From the NCBI GenBank assembly GCA_902727935.1, contig CACVAX010000039.1:20321-84320 (forward strand): DNA of 64,000 nucleotides. Direction: 5' to 3'. Within the stretch, counting starts at the first letter, position 1. Each line of letters begins with the position of its first letter. Shown piece by piece: positions 1-8,826 of the stretch. Both the position numbers and the translations under genes were made by a program. Under the pieces are notes generated by a model. It ran no database searches. It saw only the letters and a list, made by a program, of their open reading frames with translations, and had not been told where the DNA came from. Origin of the DNA: an uncultured Sulfurovum sp. GTDB taxonomy: Bacteria > Campylobacterota > Campylobacteria > Campylobacterales > Sulfurovaceae.

Positions 1-437
1 CAAACACAGCTGATAAATGTACTTATTGTGCGCATAGAATCGAAGGTGGGTTAATGCCATCTTGTGTGGTTGCTTGTCCTGTTGAAGCCAATATCTTTGG
101 AGATGTTGAAGATGAAACTTCACAAATTTCAAGATACATTATGGAACATCAAGGTGATGTACAAGTACGTAAACCTGAAAAACATACAAATCCAAGACAT
201 TATTATGTAGGTGGGGGTAACAATACGCTTAATCCTCAAGCACATGAGAGAATTGAAGGATATGGATTGTTTAACAACATTACAACACTTGACCATCCAG
301 GTAACCCTAATCGTTCAATTTTAGATAGATTCTTAGAACCTATTTTGGGTCATCCTAATGATGATTTAGGTAATGAGTCGTTCTTAGATATGCCTAATGC
401 TAATGGTGGACATGCAGAAGATAAAGGAGGTCACTAA
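1..437 (+). CDS. 4Fe-4S ferredoxin electron-transfer subunit of a molybdoenzyme (5' end missing)
   Basis: The reading frame is open from the window edge (first full codon at base 3), so the N-terminus lies outside. The visible part has a CTYC group followed by CVVACP, the second half of a dicluster ferredoxin of the PsrB/TtrB/SoeB/DmsB type. In this family the subunit carries four [4Fe-4S] clusters and passes electrons between the catalytic molybdopterin subunit and the membrane quinone-reacting subunit. The stop codon overlaps the ATG of the NrfD-like gene by one base, and an AAAGGAGG ribosome site sits in its last codons, so the two are translationally coupled. The C-terminal ~80 residues have no cluster motif and are probably the subunit-interaction tail. 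The family is certain; the substrate pathway is inferred only from the neighbours. Confidence 0.85.
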   Translation, partial: NTADKCTYCAHRIEGGLMPSCVVACPVEANIFGDVEDETSQISRYIMEHQGDVQVRKPEKHTNPRHYYVGGGNNTLNPQAHERIEGYGLFNNITTLDHPGNPNRSILDRFLEPILGHPNDDLGNESFLDMPNANGGHAEDKGGH

Positions 438-1381
438 TGGATCATGTTAGTACGATAGAAGCAACTAAAGCCATTGTAAGTATGGATGTTGCCCATACTG
501 GAATTATCTGGGGTTGGATGATTACCTTGAATATGTGGGCTAAAAGTATTGGTACAGGAGTTATTCTTGTGGGTGCTTTTTTACTTTATAGACACAAGCA
601 TGAAGATATGCCAAGCCTAAGATGGTTAATGCCTCTTATCTCATTTATTGCTTTAAATGCTTTCTTATTTTTTACTTTAATTGATTTACATCAACCCTTA
701 AGAATGATTCATATCTTTACGCATCCACATTGGACATCGTCTATTACGGTTGGTGCATGGATGGCTTCATTATTTTTAGTGTTGGTATCGATTATGATGT
801 TTACTTCTTTGTTCACACACTTCTCTGAATTTAGAAAAGATTGTGCTGTGGCAAAAGCTGTAAGAGCTAAAGATGGACTTTACGAAAAAGTATTTCCATT
901 TACTGTATTTCTTGCATTTCCTGTTACGATGTATACAGCCATTATTATGTCACAATCAGCAGCCAGAGAACTTTGGGTGCCAGGTGCTGAATTAATTCAA
1001 ATGTTATTAGCAGCCTTCATGGTTGGTTCAGCAACATTTATTTTGATTGGTGGAAAATGGGCTGAAGCAGTTAAAAAAGATTTAGCAATGATTCTAGCAA
1101 TTTCTGTTTTATTTTCATTTATTATGTATATGGGTGAATACTTCTTCTCATACAAAGCAGCAGAAGTTGAAGCGACATTGGCTTACGTTCATTCTGGTGG
1201 TCCATACTTTGTTCAATTTTGGGCTGGAATGATTCTTGGTTATATTATTCCATTCTTTATTGCTACAAAAATGAACGACAATCGAACTATGATGAAATTC
1301 GCAGCAATAACGACTTTTATAGGTCTTTATTTCGCAAAAAGTACGTGGTTAGAAATACCACAGTTGTTACCGTTAAGTTAA
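437..1381 (+). CDS. NrfD/PsrC-type quinone-reacting membrane anchor subunit
   Basis: This is a 314-residue, strongly hydrophobic protein with about eight predicted membrane segments (roughly residues 22-51, 61-84, 100-125, 152-174, 184-205, 214-236, 252-275, 283-303), the layout of NrfD/PsrC/TtrC proteins. These bind menaquinone in the membrane and exchange electrons with the ferredoxin subunit encoded just upstream. A strong AAAGGAGG site precedes the ATG. It lies between the ferredoxin and the catalytic subunit (12-base gap), forming a three-subunit B-C-A gene order. Whether the complex reduces a sulfur compound or oxidises one cannot be read from this subunit. Confidence 0.88.
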   Translation: MDHVSTIEATKAIVSMDVAHTGIIWGWMITLNMWAKSIGTGVILVGAFLLYRHKHEDMPSLRWLMPLISFIALNAFLFFTLIDLHQPLRMIHIFTHPHWTSSITVGAWMASLFLVLVSIMMFTSLFTHFSEFRKDCAVAKAVRAKDGLYEKVFPFTVFLAFPVTMYTAIIMSQSAARELWVPGAELIQMLLAAFMVGSATFILIGGKWAEAVKKDLAMILAISVLFSFIMYMGEYFFSYKAAEVEATLAYVHSGGPYFVQFWAGMILGYIIPFFIATKMNDNRTMMKFAAITTFIGLYFAKSTWLEIPQLLPLS

Positions 1382-1393
1382 GGAGAATAATAG

Positions 1394-4300
1394 ATGGTTA
1401 AGAAAATGAATAATAACGAATCTTCTTTCTTTGAAAGCAGACGTACGTTCCTTAAAGGAACAAGTTATGTAGTAGCTGGTGCAGTTGTTGCAAAGGGTGT
1501 ATTTTCAAGTGTAATTGCTTCAGATGATCCTGCAGCGACTAAAGAGCTAGGTTTTGATGTTGTACCAATGTCAAATGGTACACCAGAACATTATCCACCT
1601 CATGATAAGTGGGACTCTTTTGTTGAGTTAAGTGGTGATGACTGGAAACGTGGTGGCATTGGTCGAAAAGGTGTAAAGTCTGAAGATAACCCTGAGGGAA
1701 TTAAAGCAACAGAATACATGTTAGTACCAACTTCATGTTCAAACTGTGAAGCATCTTGTGGTTTAACAGCATGGGTAAACATTGGTGACTTTAAAAAATC
1801 TGGTGAACCAAAAGATTTACGTGTTATTAAGTACATGGGGAACAATTTACATGCAGGTTCACGTGGACGTAATTGTGCTAAAGGTTATGCAACACAATCA
1901 CAAATGTATGATCCAGATAGAATTCCTTTCCCTTTAAAAAGAGCACCTGGTTCTAAAAGAGGTGAAGGTAAATGGATAAGAACGTCATGGGATGATGCCA
2001 TGAAAGAGATTGGTGTAAAGATGCACAACATCCTTAAAACGGGTGATGAAATGTCTAAGAAACTTTTCATGCATCAAGTTGGTCGTCCAAATGAAAATGG
2101 GTTTGGTCACCGTGTTCCTCATTCATTAGGTTGTGATGGTTATAACTCACACACAAATATTTGTTCAGCAGGTGCTAGACAAGGAACAATTCAGTGGTTT
2201 AATGATGATAGAAATTCACCAGATTGGTCGAATGCTGACTTGATTTTTCTTCAGTCTTCTCACGCTGCTGATGCTGGTCACTATTTCCAACAAGCTGCTG
2301 GTAGAATTGCTGATGCAAGAAAAAGAGGGGCTAAACTGGTTGTTATGGATCCTCGTATGTCGAACTCTGCTGGTATGGCTGATCTTTGGGTTCCATGTTG
2401 GCCAGGAACAGAGACAGCGTTATATCTTTACCTTGCAAATAGAATTCTGAATGAAAAAGGAATCAACGGTAAAGATCTGGTTAACCATGCATGGGTTAAA
2501 AACTGGATGAACTGGGACAGACTTATGGCAAATAAGAAGCAGGTAAATCTTCTTCTTGAAAAAGGCTACATTGACGAATTACCAAAAGGTGATACTTACG
2601 AAGATTTCATTGAAATGATTTCTGGAATGTACTCTAAATATACGCTTGATTTTGTGACTAAAGAGTGTCGTATTGAAGCGAGAATTGTTGAAAAATTATT
2701 TGACATGTTCATTGATGCTGGTACAAGAGTAGCAACTTACATTTGGAGAGCAGGACCAATTGCTAACCGTGGTGGTTGGATGATTGCACGTTCAGCATTC
2801 TTACCATTTGCTCTTCGTGGAGCAATGGCTGGAGACAAAGGTGGGGTAGGAATGCACCACTGGCATGTTATCTCGGTCAATGGTAAAGGGCATAAAGCAA
2901 CTGTTTCTGGTGAAAAACCTGGAAAAGTTGATGTTTGGAATGAATTGGCTTGGCCACCAGAGTATCCATTGAGTTCTTATGAGATGAGTCATATTTTGCC
3001 ACACTTATTAGTAGATGAAGAGTGGAGAAATAAATGGAATGCTAAAGGGCTTAATATTCCTGAAAAAATTGGTGTTTATGTTCCAAGAATGTATAACCCA
3101 GTATGGATTAACCCAGATGGGTTTAGATGGATTGAAGCACTTAAGCGTGAAGATAAAATTGAGCTAAGTCTTAACCTTTCTCCAACTTGGTCTGAAACCA
3201 ACTGGTATTGTGATTATATTTTACCAACTGGTTTGGCTGGTGAGCGTCACGATCAACATTCAGAAGCAACACAACCTTCACGATGGTTATCATTTAGACA
3301 ACCAGCACTAAGAGTTGCGTTAGAAAAACTCGGTTGGAAAGCGAAACGTCCAGAGAGAGCGACACTTGAAGCACACATGGCTGCTGGTCTTGGTGAAATT
3401 TGGGAAGAAGTTGAATTTTGGGCAAACATTATGGTTGATTACGTTGATCCAGATGGAACACTTGGTGTCCGTGATTACTGGGCTTCAAAAGAAGATCCAA
3501 CAAGAGCTGTAACCATTCCAGAGTGGTATCAAGCTGCTTTTGATAACTTACCAAATCTTAAGGCGATTGCTAAGAACCATTATCCTAAGGCTAAGTACCC
3601 GAACTATGAGATGATGAGAGACATGGGAACATGGCTTGAAGAGGACAATATTTACAGACCTCAAGAGAGAGCTGTTAAAAAAGTTGGTGATGTTTATCAT
3701 GTTCATGGTCATGAGTATAAAGCTGAAGAAGTAACCAAAGATGAATATGGTGCGTTGATGGTAGATGGTCATCATGGTGAAAAACATGCTATTGGTGTTG
3801 AAATTGATGGTGAAATAGTACAAGGCTTCCACTCATTAAGTCGAAAAGCAGAGTTCTTTTCTGAGTGGCTTTCTGAATGGAAATGGCCTGAATATGCGAT
3901 TCCAATTTATCCAACCACCAAAGAAGGTCGTAAACAAATGGTGCATGTTGTGAGTCATATTCACCATGACCATATTGATATTGAGAAAAATGAGTTTGCA
4001 TTAAATACAGTATTTAGATTGTCTTATAATATTCATACCCGTTCGGTGAATTCAAAACATCTTATGGAGATTTCTCAAAACCATAATCCAGTTTGGATTA
4101 ATCCAGATGATGCAAAAAGAATGAGCATTAAACAAGGTGACGCGATTAGAGTTACCATTACCGATACGGTTTCTGGACTTGAGTCGGGTTATTTTGTAGC
4201 AATGGCTGTACCAACTGAAGGTACGATGCCAGGTGTTTTAGCGAACTCTCATCATGCTGGTCGATGGAAGCTTAAAAATGCTGTTGATATTCCAGGGTTT

Positions 4301-4756
4301 GACCATGCATTGGGTGTCATGGGTGTGGGTGCACCACTTTATGACTTAACTATGGATGGCAAGATTGGTACATTGAAGCCAACACAAGGTTTAGATAAAG
4401 GTATGTTTGAACGTAAAGACTCTTGGCAGTTTAAAGAGTACAACAAAGATCTTGATAATATTTGGTGGGATGGATTAAGTGGTTCATGGCAAAATGCTGT
4501 TGCTCCTTCACATCCAGATCCAATTGCAGGTAACCATGCATGGCACCAAAAAGTAATTATTGAGGCAGCACATAAAGGTGATCAAATTGGTGACATTTAT
4601 GTGAACTATGCAAACAACTTAAAAGTAACTCAAGCATGGAGAGATAAGTTGACACGTCCTCTTGATTCTACAGATACTTTAAGAAGACCAAAACACATTA
4701 AGAGACCAGCAGTGCCTCTTTCTCATAAAGCTTATTCAGTTAAAATCACTGACTAG
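1394..4756 (+). CDS. Tat-exported molybdopterin oxidoreductase catalytic subunit (Psr/Ttr/Phs/Soe-like)
   Basis: The 1120-residue protein begins with a twin-arginine signal (S15-R16-R17-T18-F19-L20-K21 then a hydrophobic stretch), so it is folded in the cytoplasm and exported to the periplasm. A [4Fe-4S] motif is visible at C115, C118, C122 and C161. C257, in the sequence ICSAGAR, is the likely cysteine ligand of the molybdenum, as in polysulfide, thiosulfate, tetrathionate and arsenate reductases. The C-terminal ~250 residues contain the pterin-binding domain. It is longer than PsrA/PhsA (about 760) and slightly longer than TtrA (about 1020); extra sequence rich in His, Glu and Lys lies around residues 760-840. 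It is the last gene of the B-C-A operon. A TorD-like chaperone gene lies 5.7 kb downstream. A sulfur-compound reductase or sulfite dehydrogenase is plausible; the substrate is not established. Confidence 0.82.
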   Translation: MVKKMNNNESSFFESRRTFLKGTSYVVAGAVVAKGVFSSVIASDDPAATKELGFDVVPMSNGTPEHYPPHDKWDSFVELSGDDWKRGGIGRKGVKSEDNPEGIKATEYMLVPTSCSNCEASCGLTAWVNIGDFKKSGEPKDLRVIKYMGNNLHAGSRGRNCAKGYATQSQMYDPDRIPFPLKRAPGSKRGEGKWIRTSWDDAMKEIGVKMHNILKTGDEMSKKLFMHQVGRPNENGFGHRVPHSLGCDGYNSHTNICSAGARQGTIQWFNDDRNSPDWSNADLIFLQSSHAADAGHYFQQAAGRIADARKRGAKLVVMDPRMSNSAGMADLWVPCWPGTETALYLYLANRILNEKGINGKDLVNHAWVKNWMNWDRLMANKKQVNLLLEKGYIDELPKGDTYEDFIEMISGMYSKYTLDFVTKECRIEARIVEKLFDMFIDAGTRVATYIWRAGPIANRGGWMIARSAFLPFALRGAMAGDKGGVGMHHWHVISVNGKGHKATVSGEKPGKVDVWNELAWPPEYPLSSYEMSHILPHLLVDEEWRNKWNAKGLNIPEKIGVYVPRMYNPVWINPDGFRWIEALKREDKIELSLNLSPTWSETNWYCDYILPTGLAGERHDQHSEATQPSRWLSFRQPALRVALEKLGWKAKRPERATLEAHMAAGLGEIWEEVEFWANIMVDYVDPDGTLGVRDYWASKEDPTRAVTIPEWYQAAFDNLPNLKAIAKNHYPKAKYPNYEMMRDMGTWLEEDNIYRPQERAVKKVGDVYHVHGHEYKAEEVTKDEYGALMVDGHHGEKHAIGVEIDGEIVQGFHSLSRKAEFFSEWLSEWKWPEYAIPIYPTTKEGRKQMVHVVSHIHHDHIDIEKNEFALNTVFRLSYNIHTRSVNSKHLMEISQNHNPVWINPDDAKRMSIKQGDAIRVTITDTVSGLESGYFVAMAVPTEGTMPGVLANSHHAGRWKLKNAVDIPGFDHALGVMGVGAPLYDLTMDGKIGTLKPTQGLDKGMFERKDSWQFKEYNKDLDNIWWDGLSGSWQNAVAPSHPDPIAGNHAWHQKVIIEAAHKGDQIGDIYVNYANNLKVTQAWRDKLTRPLDSTDTLRRPKHIKRPAVPLSHKAYSVKITD

Positions 4757-4769
4757 TTTTACTTTATAA

Positions 4770-4794
4770 TAGCCATAGATATACTCTATGGCTA
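4770..4794 (+). terminator. hairpin after the molybdoenzyme operon
   Basis: A perfect 10-bp inverted repeat (TAGCCATAGA / TCTATGGCTA) with a 5-base loop lies 14 bases after the catalytic-subunit stop codon. T-rich sequence follows about 15 bases later rather than immediately, so this is either a weak intrinsic terminator or an RNA 3'-end stabiliser. Confidence 0.55.
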
Positions 4795-4977
4795 CTCTTC
4801 TGAACTATTATTTTCTATTTTTTTCTTCTCTTTTTTAATTAATAATTAACATTTAATCATAATTCATGAATATATATTTAATATAATTAATTAATTAATT
4901 TAATTTATATATATTTAAAGTTAAGTGTTAAAAAAAAATACTAAAATATAGTATTAATACCAATATAAAGGTTTCTT

Positions 4978-5391
4978 ATGGCAGAGATGACAGAGAAAAA
5001 AATATTTGTTGTAGATGATTATCCTTATGCTGCTTATATTACAAAAAAAACCATTAGTGCGTTATCGAAACATGATTGCACTGTTGTTGATTTTGAAAGC
5101 CCAGTTCTTTTATTAGATAGATTTAAGTTGGAGTTTGAAGATATTTTAATGGTGATAACAGATTATGAAATGCCTAATCTTCGTGGTGATGAATTGATTG
5201 AAGAACTCAGAAAAATAAAGCCTGATATTAAAATTGTTGTGATGTCTGCTTGGTTAGATACTTCAAAAGAAGAAGACGAAATGTTAATTGGTAAACAGGT
5301 TAAAGCACAGCATCCTGACTTAATTTTAGAGAAACCTTTTCCAGAAAATTGGGTAGGAAAGATAGATACTCTTTTAGAACAAGTAGCTTAG
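4978..5391 (+). CDS. single-domain response regulator (CheY-like receiver)
   Basis: At 137 residues it is a lone receiver domain with no output domain. The acidic pair D13-D14, the phospho-acceptor D62 (in ITDYEMPN), S90 (MSA) and K119 (EKPF) are all present, so it should be phosphorylatable. It is the first gene of a seven-gene plus-strand signalling operon, 7 bases before a histidine kinase that is its likely partner. The 221-base AT-rich gap upstream probably holds the operon promoter. With no DNA-binding domain, it most likely acts by protein contact or as part of a phosphorelay. Confidence 0.85.
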   Translation: MAEMTEKKIFVVDDYPYAAYITKKTISALSKHDCTVVDFESPVLLLDRFKLEFEDILMVITDYEMPNLRGDELIEELRKIKPDIKIVVMSAWLDTSKEEDEMLIGKQVKAQHPDLILEKPFPENWVGKIDTLLEQVA

Positions 5392-5398
5392 TGTTCGA

Positions 5399-6283
5399 AT
5401 GCATAGATTATTAAAACGTCAAATTAAACATACGTATGGTAAAGAGTTTAATATCTCTGACCTTGATGAAAAAACATTGCTTTTAATGGCAAGTATTACA
5501 GAGACGTATCAAAACTTTGATGAGGAAAAAGCCTTTCTAAATCAAACGGTTAAAGAGAATAAAAAAGCCATTCAAGAAGCTTATAAGAGTTTATTAACCT
5601 CTTCACGCTTGGCAGTGATTGGTGAGATGATGGAAAATATTACCCATCAGTGGAAACAGCCCTTAAGTATTATTTTAAATCTTGTAACTTTACTTAAGCT
5701 AGAGATAAAAGATAACAAAGAGATAGAAATTATTGAAGAACAGACACAATATCTTAATAAAACGATTGTTGACTTTACCAATTTTTCTTCACATTCTGAT
5801 ACAGAAAAGAAGTCCTTTAAAATCAATAAGTCGATTGATGAGACCATTCATATTTTTAATTTTCAAGCCACAGCCCATAAAATTACGATTCATCAAGATT
5901 TAGAGGAGGATTTGACGGTTGAAGGTGATATTGGGCAGTTTAATCAGGCATTGCTGGTTATTTTTTCAAATGCGAAAGATGCTTTTATTAGTAAAGAAAC
6001 AACAAAGAGACTGATTAGTATTAAGTCAGAAAGTGTTGATAATACAACGGTTATTAAGATAAGAGATAATGCTGGTGGTATACCAGAAAATGTTATTGAT
6101 AGAATTTTTGAACCTTATTTTACAACAAAATTTAAAGATAAGGGAACAGGTATTGGCTTAAGCATGACGTATAACATTATTAATAAAATGAGTGGTAATA
6201 TTGAAGTAAACAACTGTGAGAATGGTGCAGAGTTTACAATTGTCATTCCGAGTAAGTTTTTAAGAGAGGATAAGCATGGATAA
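5399..6283 (+). CDS. soluble histidine kinase
   Basis: This 294-residue kinase has no membrane segment. An N-terminal helical region (about 1-70) precedes the dimerisation/phospho-acceptor helix with H83 in the sequence ITHQWKQP. The GHKL ATPase domain follows, with an N-box around residues 180-195 and glycine-rich boxes (DNAGGI, GTGIGL) near residues 222-260. This short architecture without a sensor domain is common in Campylobacterota. It is co-transcribed with the receiver upstream, and its 3' end overlaps the SiaC-like gene by 8 bases, so it is translationally coupled to the partner-switch module. Confidence 0.85.
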   Translation: MHRLLKRQIKHTYGKEFNISDLDEKTLLLMASITETYQNFDEEKAFLNQTVKENKKAIQEAYKSLLTSSRLAVIGEMMENITHQWKQPLSIILNLVTLLKLEIKDNKEIEIIEEQTQYLNKTIVDFTNFSSHSDTEKKSFKINKSIDETIHIFNFQATAHKITIHQDLEEDLTVEGDIGQFNQALLVIFSNAKDAFISKETTKRLISIKSESVDNTTVIKIRDNAGGIPENVIDRIFEPYFTTKFKDKGTGIGLSMTYNIINKMSGNIEVNNCENGAEFTIVIPSKFLREDKHG

Positions 6284-6662
6284 TATTTTATTGGAAGCGA
6301 CAGATAATAGTCCAAAGGTGATTATGGACAAAGACAAAGGGTTAATAGAGTTTGAAGGTAAATCTTACCCTGAAAATACTTTTGCTTTTTATCGACCAAT
6401 TACTGAGTGGTTAAAAGGTTATTTGTTAGCATATAGTGATGAAAGTGCCAATGTTTGTATTAATTTTAAATTTTTATATTTCAATTCAGCCACCACCCAA
6501 ATTATCTTTGAAATACTGGATATTGTGGCTGAATCTAAAGTCAAAGAGATAAAAATTTATTGGTATTATGACCAAGAGAGTCAGAGTGGATTTGAAGACT
6601 ATGAGGATTACTCTGAAGAGTTTCCAGAGTTAAATATAGAAGCTGTGACGTACGTATCATGA
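6276..6662 (+). CDS. siaC: SiaC-like biofilm-regulation phosphoprotein (DUF1987)
   Basis: The 128-residue protein matches the SiaC/DUF1987 pattern: a start of the type TxxSPxV, a conserved GxSYPEN motif (residues 28-34), the FLYFNSATT segment (66-74) and the late YWYYD motif (95-99). In Pseudomonas aeruginosa, SiaC is an antagonist-like switch protein phosphorylated on a threonine in the equivalent of the NSATT segment; here S71, T73 or T74 would be the site. The unphosphorylated form binds and activates the diguanylate cyclase SiaD. The gene overlaps both neighbours. No siaD is present in the window, so the target is unknown. Confidence 0.8.
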   Translation: MDNILLEATDNSPKVIMDKDKGLIEFEGKSYPENTFAFYRPITEWLKGYLLAYSDESANVCINFKFLYFNSATTQIIFEILDIVAESKVKEIKIYWYYDQESQSGFEDYEDYSEEFPELNIEAVTYVS

Positions 6663-7201
6663 AAGAAAGTTTAAAAATATGCATTAAGGTTGATAACAGG
6701 ATTATTTATGAGTTTGCAGGAAAAATTAATAAACCCTTAATGATTGAAGCAGCCAATGATATTGAAGGATTACTTTTAGAAAAATGTTTGAATAAAGACA
6801 AAGTTAAAAATGTATTTGAACTGTTTGTTGAAACAGCACAAAATATTCTCAATTATGCCTATAGAGATATCTTAGTACAAGATAATCGAGAAGCAACTTT
6901 TTGTAATTTCTCTTTGTCTTATTTTACCAATACTGATACCTATGTGTTGGAGAGTTGTAATCTCATTAAAGAAGAACAGCAAAAGGTCATAGAAGAGAAG
7001 CTTGAAGTGATTAAAGGTTTAGATCAAAAAGCACTTAGAAGGTTGGTGCGTAAAAAAAGTCGTTCAGCTGAAGATAGACATGAAAAAGGGGCTGGACTGG
7101 GGTACATCATGATGGCACGTAAAAGTTGTGCTCCCATAGAAGTGAACTTTCTACCTTATAAAGATAAGGTTCTTTTATACAAACAAAAATTATTTATATA
7201 A
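6659..7201 (+). CDS. siaB: SiaB-like protein kinase of the partner switch
   Basis: This 180-residue protein resembles SiaB (DUF6272). It has an anti-sigma-factor-type GHKL fold with an N-box-like segment (FELFVETAQNILNYA, residues 52-66) and a glycine box (HEKGAGLGY, about residues 141-149). In the known Sia system this kinase phosphorylates SiaC and is opposed by the phosphatase SiaA. The start overlaps the siaC stop by 4 bases (ATGA), a sign of coupled, stoichiometric expression. The family match rests on motif layout and on adjacency to a SiaC-type protein. Confidence 0.75.
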   Translation: MKESLKICIKVDNRIIYEFAGKINKPLMIEAANDIEGLLLEKCLNKDKVKNVFELFVETAQNILNYAYRDILVQDNREATFCNFSLSYFTNTDTYVLESCNLIKEEQQKVIEEKLEVIKGLDQKALRRLVRKKSRSAEDRHEKGAGLGYIMMARKSCAPIEVNFLPYKDKVLLYKQKLFI

Positions 7202-7212
7202 AGGAGCTAAGC

Positions 7213-8415
7213 TTGAAAAATAATATCTTAAAAATCATACTTATTTTTAGTCTATGTCAAACAGCACTCTTTTCAGATGACTGGGATTTTTTATCTGTTA
7301 ATGGATATGGAACAGTGGGGGTTGCCTTTCAAGACAATAAAGAGGTGCTTTTTAGAAATTCATTTTTTACAGATGAAGGAAGTAAAGGAAAAGCATCATT
7401 TGCAAACTATAGTCTTTTAGGATTACAGTTAGATGCCCAAGTAACGGAAAAGTTAAGTTTTACTTTACAAGCTATAGCGAGTAAAAATAATGCAAATGGA
7501 AAAGATTTAGATTTAGAGTGGGCTAATGCAAAGTATCAAGTGACGGATGCTTTTGATATTAAGGTGGGGTTAATGAGACTTCCAATCTTTATGCATTCAG
7601 ATATTTTAAATGTAGGATACTCTTATGACATGCTACGGTTACCTGATATGTATGCTTTGATTTCTATCAATAAGTATCAAGGTGCAGAGATTGCTCATCG
7701 TCTTGAATTTGATGATTTTTCTTTGTCTTCAACATTTTTAGCTGGTCAAACAGACAGTCACTTTCAATCTGTTAATAATACGGGACAAGCAATAGAATCT
7801 AAGATACATGCAGAAAATATCTATGGTTTAGCACTAAAGGTATTATATAAAGACTTAACGTTAAGAAGTGCCTATATGGTGACTACTCTTGATATTAATA
7901 ACCCACAAATGAATGCCCTCTTAGGACAGTTTAATGCGATGAATATTCCTCTTATTTCAAATACCATTAAGAAGTATAAAAATGAGAATCAAAAGGTGAG
8001 TTATTTTAGTATGGGTGCTAAATATGATTTTGAAGATGCTTATCTATTAGGTGAATATATTGTTGCTGATTCTGATAGTTTTATGGTTGATCTAAACTCT
8101 TGGTATGTCGGTGGTGGATATAACTTTGACAACTGGACACCTTATGTGGTTTATTCTGAAACCAAAACCAGTTCAAATTATACCCCACTCTCTACGATAG
8201 GTATGCCAGTTCAAGTTACTGCTGCTATTATGGGTGCAAACCAAGCTTTCACTCAAATGGCGAATGGTGGTGTTGAGATGAATGCCAAAACAACTTCCTT
8301 GGGTTTTAGATATGATTTAACAGACAGTGCTGTTATTAAATTTCAATTTGATGAACAAAGAAGAGTAAATGAAACTTTACATGTTTTTAGTTCTGGCATT
8401 AATTTTGTATTTTAG
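7213..8415 (+). CDS. outer-membrane beta-barrel (porin-like) protein
   Basis: The 400-residue protein has an N-terminal signal peptide (about 1-20, cleavage near FSD). The rest is alternating aromatic and polar strands, with GYGTVGVAF at the start of the mature part and a terminal phenylalanine (GINFVF), the signature for insertion by the Bam machinery. The start codon is TTG, preceded by an AAGGAG site. It lies between siaB and a small solute-binding-like gene, so it is probably co-expressed with the signalling genes. It may be a porin or a surface sensor accessory; the ligand is unknown. Confidence 0.72.
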   Translation: MKNNILKIILIFSLCQTALFSDDWDFLSVNGYGTVGVAFQDNKEVLFRNSFFTDEGSKGKASFANYSLLGLQLDAQVTEKLSFTLQAIASKNNANGKDLDLEWANAKYQVTDAFDIKVGLMRLPIFMHSDILNVGYSYDMLRLPDMYALISINKYQGAEIAHRLEFDDFSLSSTFLAGQTDSHFQSVNNTGQAIESKIHAENIYGLALKVLYKDLTLRSAYMVTTLDINNPQMNALLGQFNAMNIPLISNTIKKYKNENQKVSYFSMGAKYDFEDAYLLGEYIVADSDSFMVDLNSWYVGGGYNFDNWTPYVVYSETKTSSNYTPLSTIGMPVQVTAAIMGANQAFTQMANGGVEMNAKTTSLGFRYDLTDSAVIKFQFDEQRRVNETLHVFSSGINFVF

Positions 8416-8424
8416 GAGGATAAG

Positions 8425-8826
8425 ATGAAAAAAATTATAATTGTAACCTTTCTTTTATTGACCTTTTTAACTGCGAATGTCGAGATAGTTAGCTCAAAAT
8501 CATGTAAGGTAGAGTCACTTTCTAAAAGTGATATTAAAAAACTTTTTATGCTTAAGAGAAAATCAATTGCCAATGAAAAAATAGTGGTTTTAGACAGTTC
8601 AAATAAAAAGCTGTATCATAGTTTTATTGCTGATTATCTTAACAAGTCCGTAAGAAAGATTAAAACTTATTGGGTTCGAATGCTTTTTACAGGTAAAAAA
8701 ATACCTCCTAAAAAGCTCTCTTTAGTAGAGTTACATAATTTAGAAGATGAAGAGACTTGTCATATTTCTTATGTGGCAAGAGAACGAGACATGCCTATAA
8801 ACTGGAAGATTATACACGTGAAATGA
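8425..8826 (+). CDS. small secreted PstS-like (phosphate-binding-like) protein
   Basis: At 133 residues with a signal peptide (1-18), it resembles one lobe of the PBP-like domain seen in short PstS-family proteins: VEIVSSKS, the region ending in SDIKKLFMLKRKS, then SYVARE. A full PstS protein is about 300 residues, so only a partial fold is present. The stop codon overlaps the start of the SiaA-like phosphatase (ATGA), so the two are translationally coupled. It could bind a ligand in the periplasm and present it to the periplasmic domain of that phosphatase; this is inference. Confidence 0.6.
   Translation: MKKIIIVTFLLLTFLTANVEIVSSKSCKVESLSKSDIKKLFMLKRKSIANEKIVVLDSSNKKLYHSFIADYLNKSVRKIKTYWVRMLFTGKKIPPKKLSLVELHNLEDEETCHISYVARERDMPINWKIIHVK

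Noticed and set aside
1..4756. Naming the first operon ttrBCA or soeBCA
   Set aside because: The substrate-specific features cannot be decided by eye; the Tat signal argues against the cytoplasmic Soe type and the length differs from Ttr.
4805..4977. Very AT-rich tract with TTAATTAATTAA runs as an origin or repeat
   Set aside because: There are no DnaA-box clusters or iterons; it looks like an ordinary AT-rich promoter region.
8757..8822. Upstream in-frame ATG for the SiaA-like phosphatase
   Set aside because: It lies inside the preceding gene and would add residues unlike the membrane-anchor start; the ATGA overlap at 8823 is the natural start.
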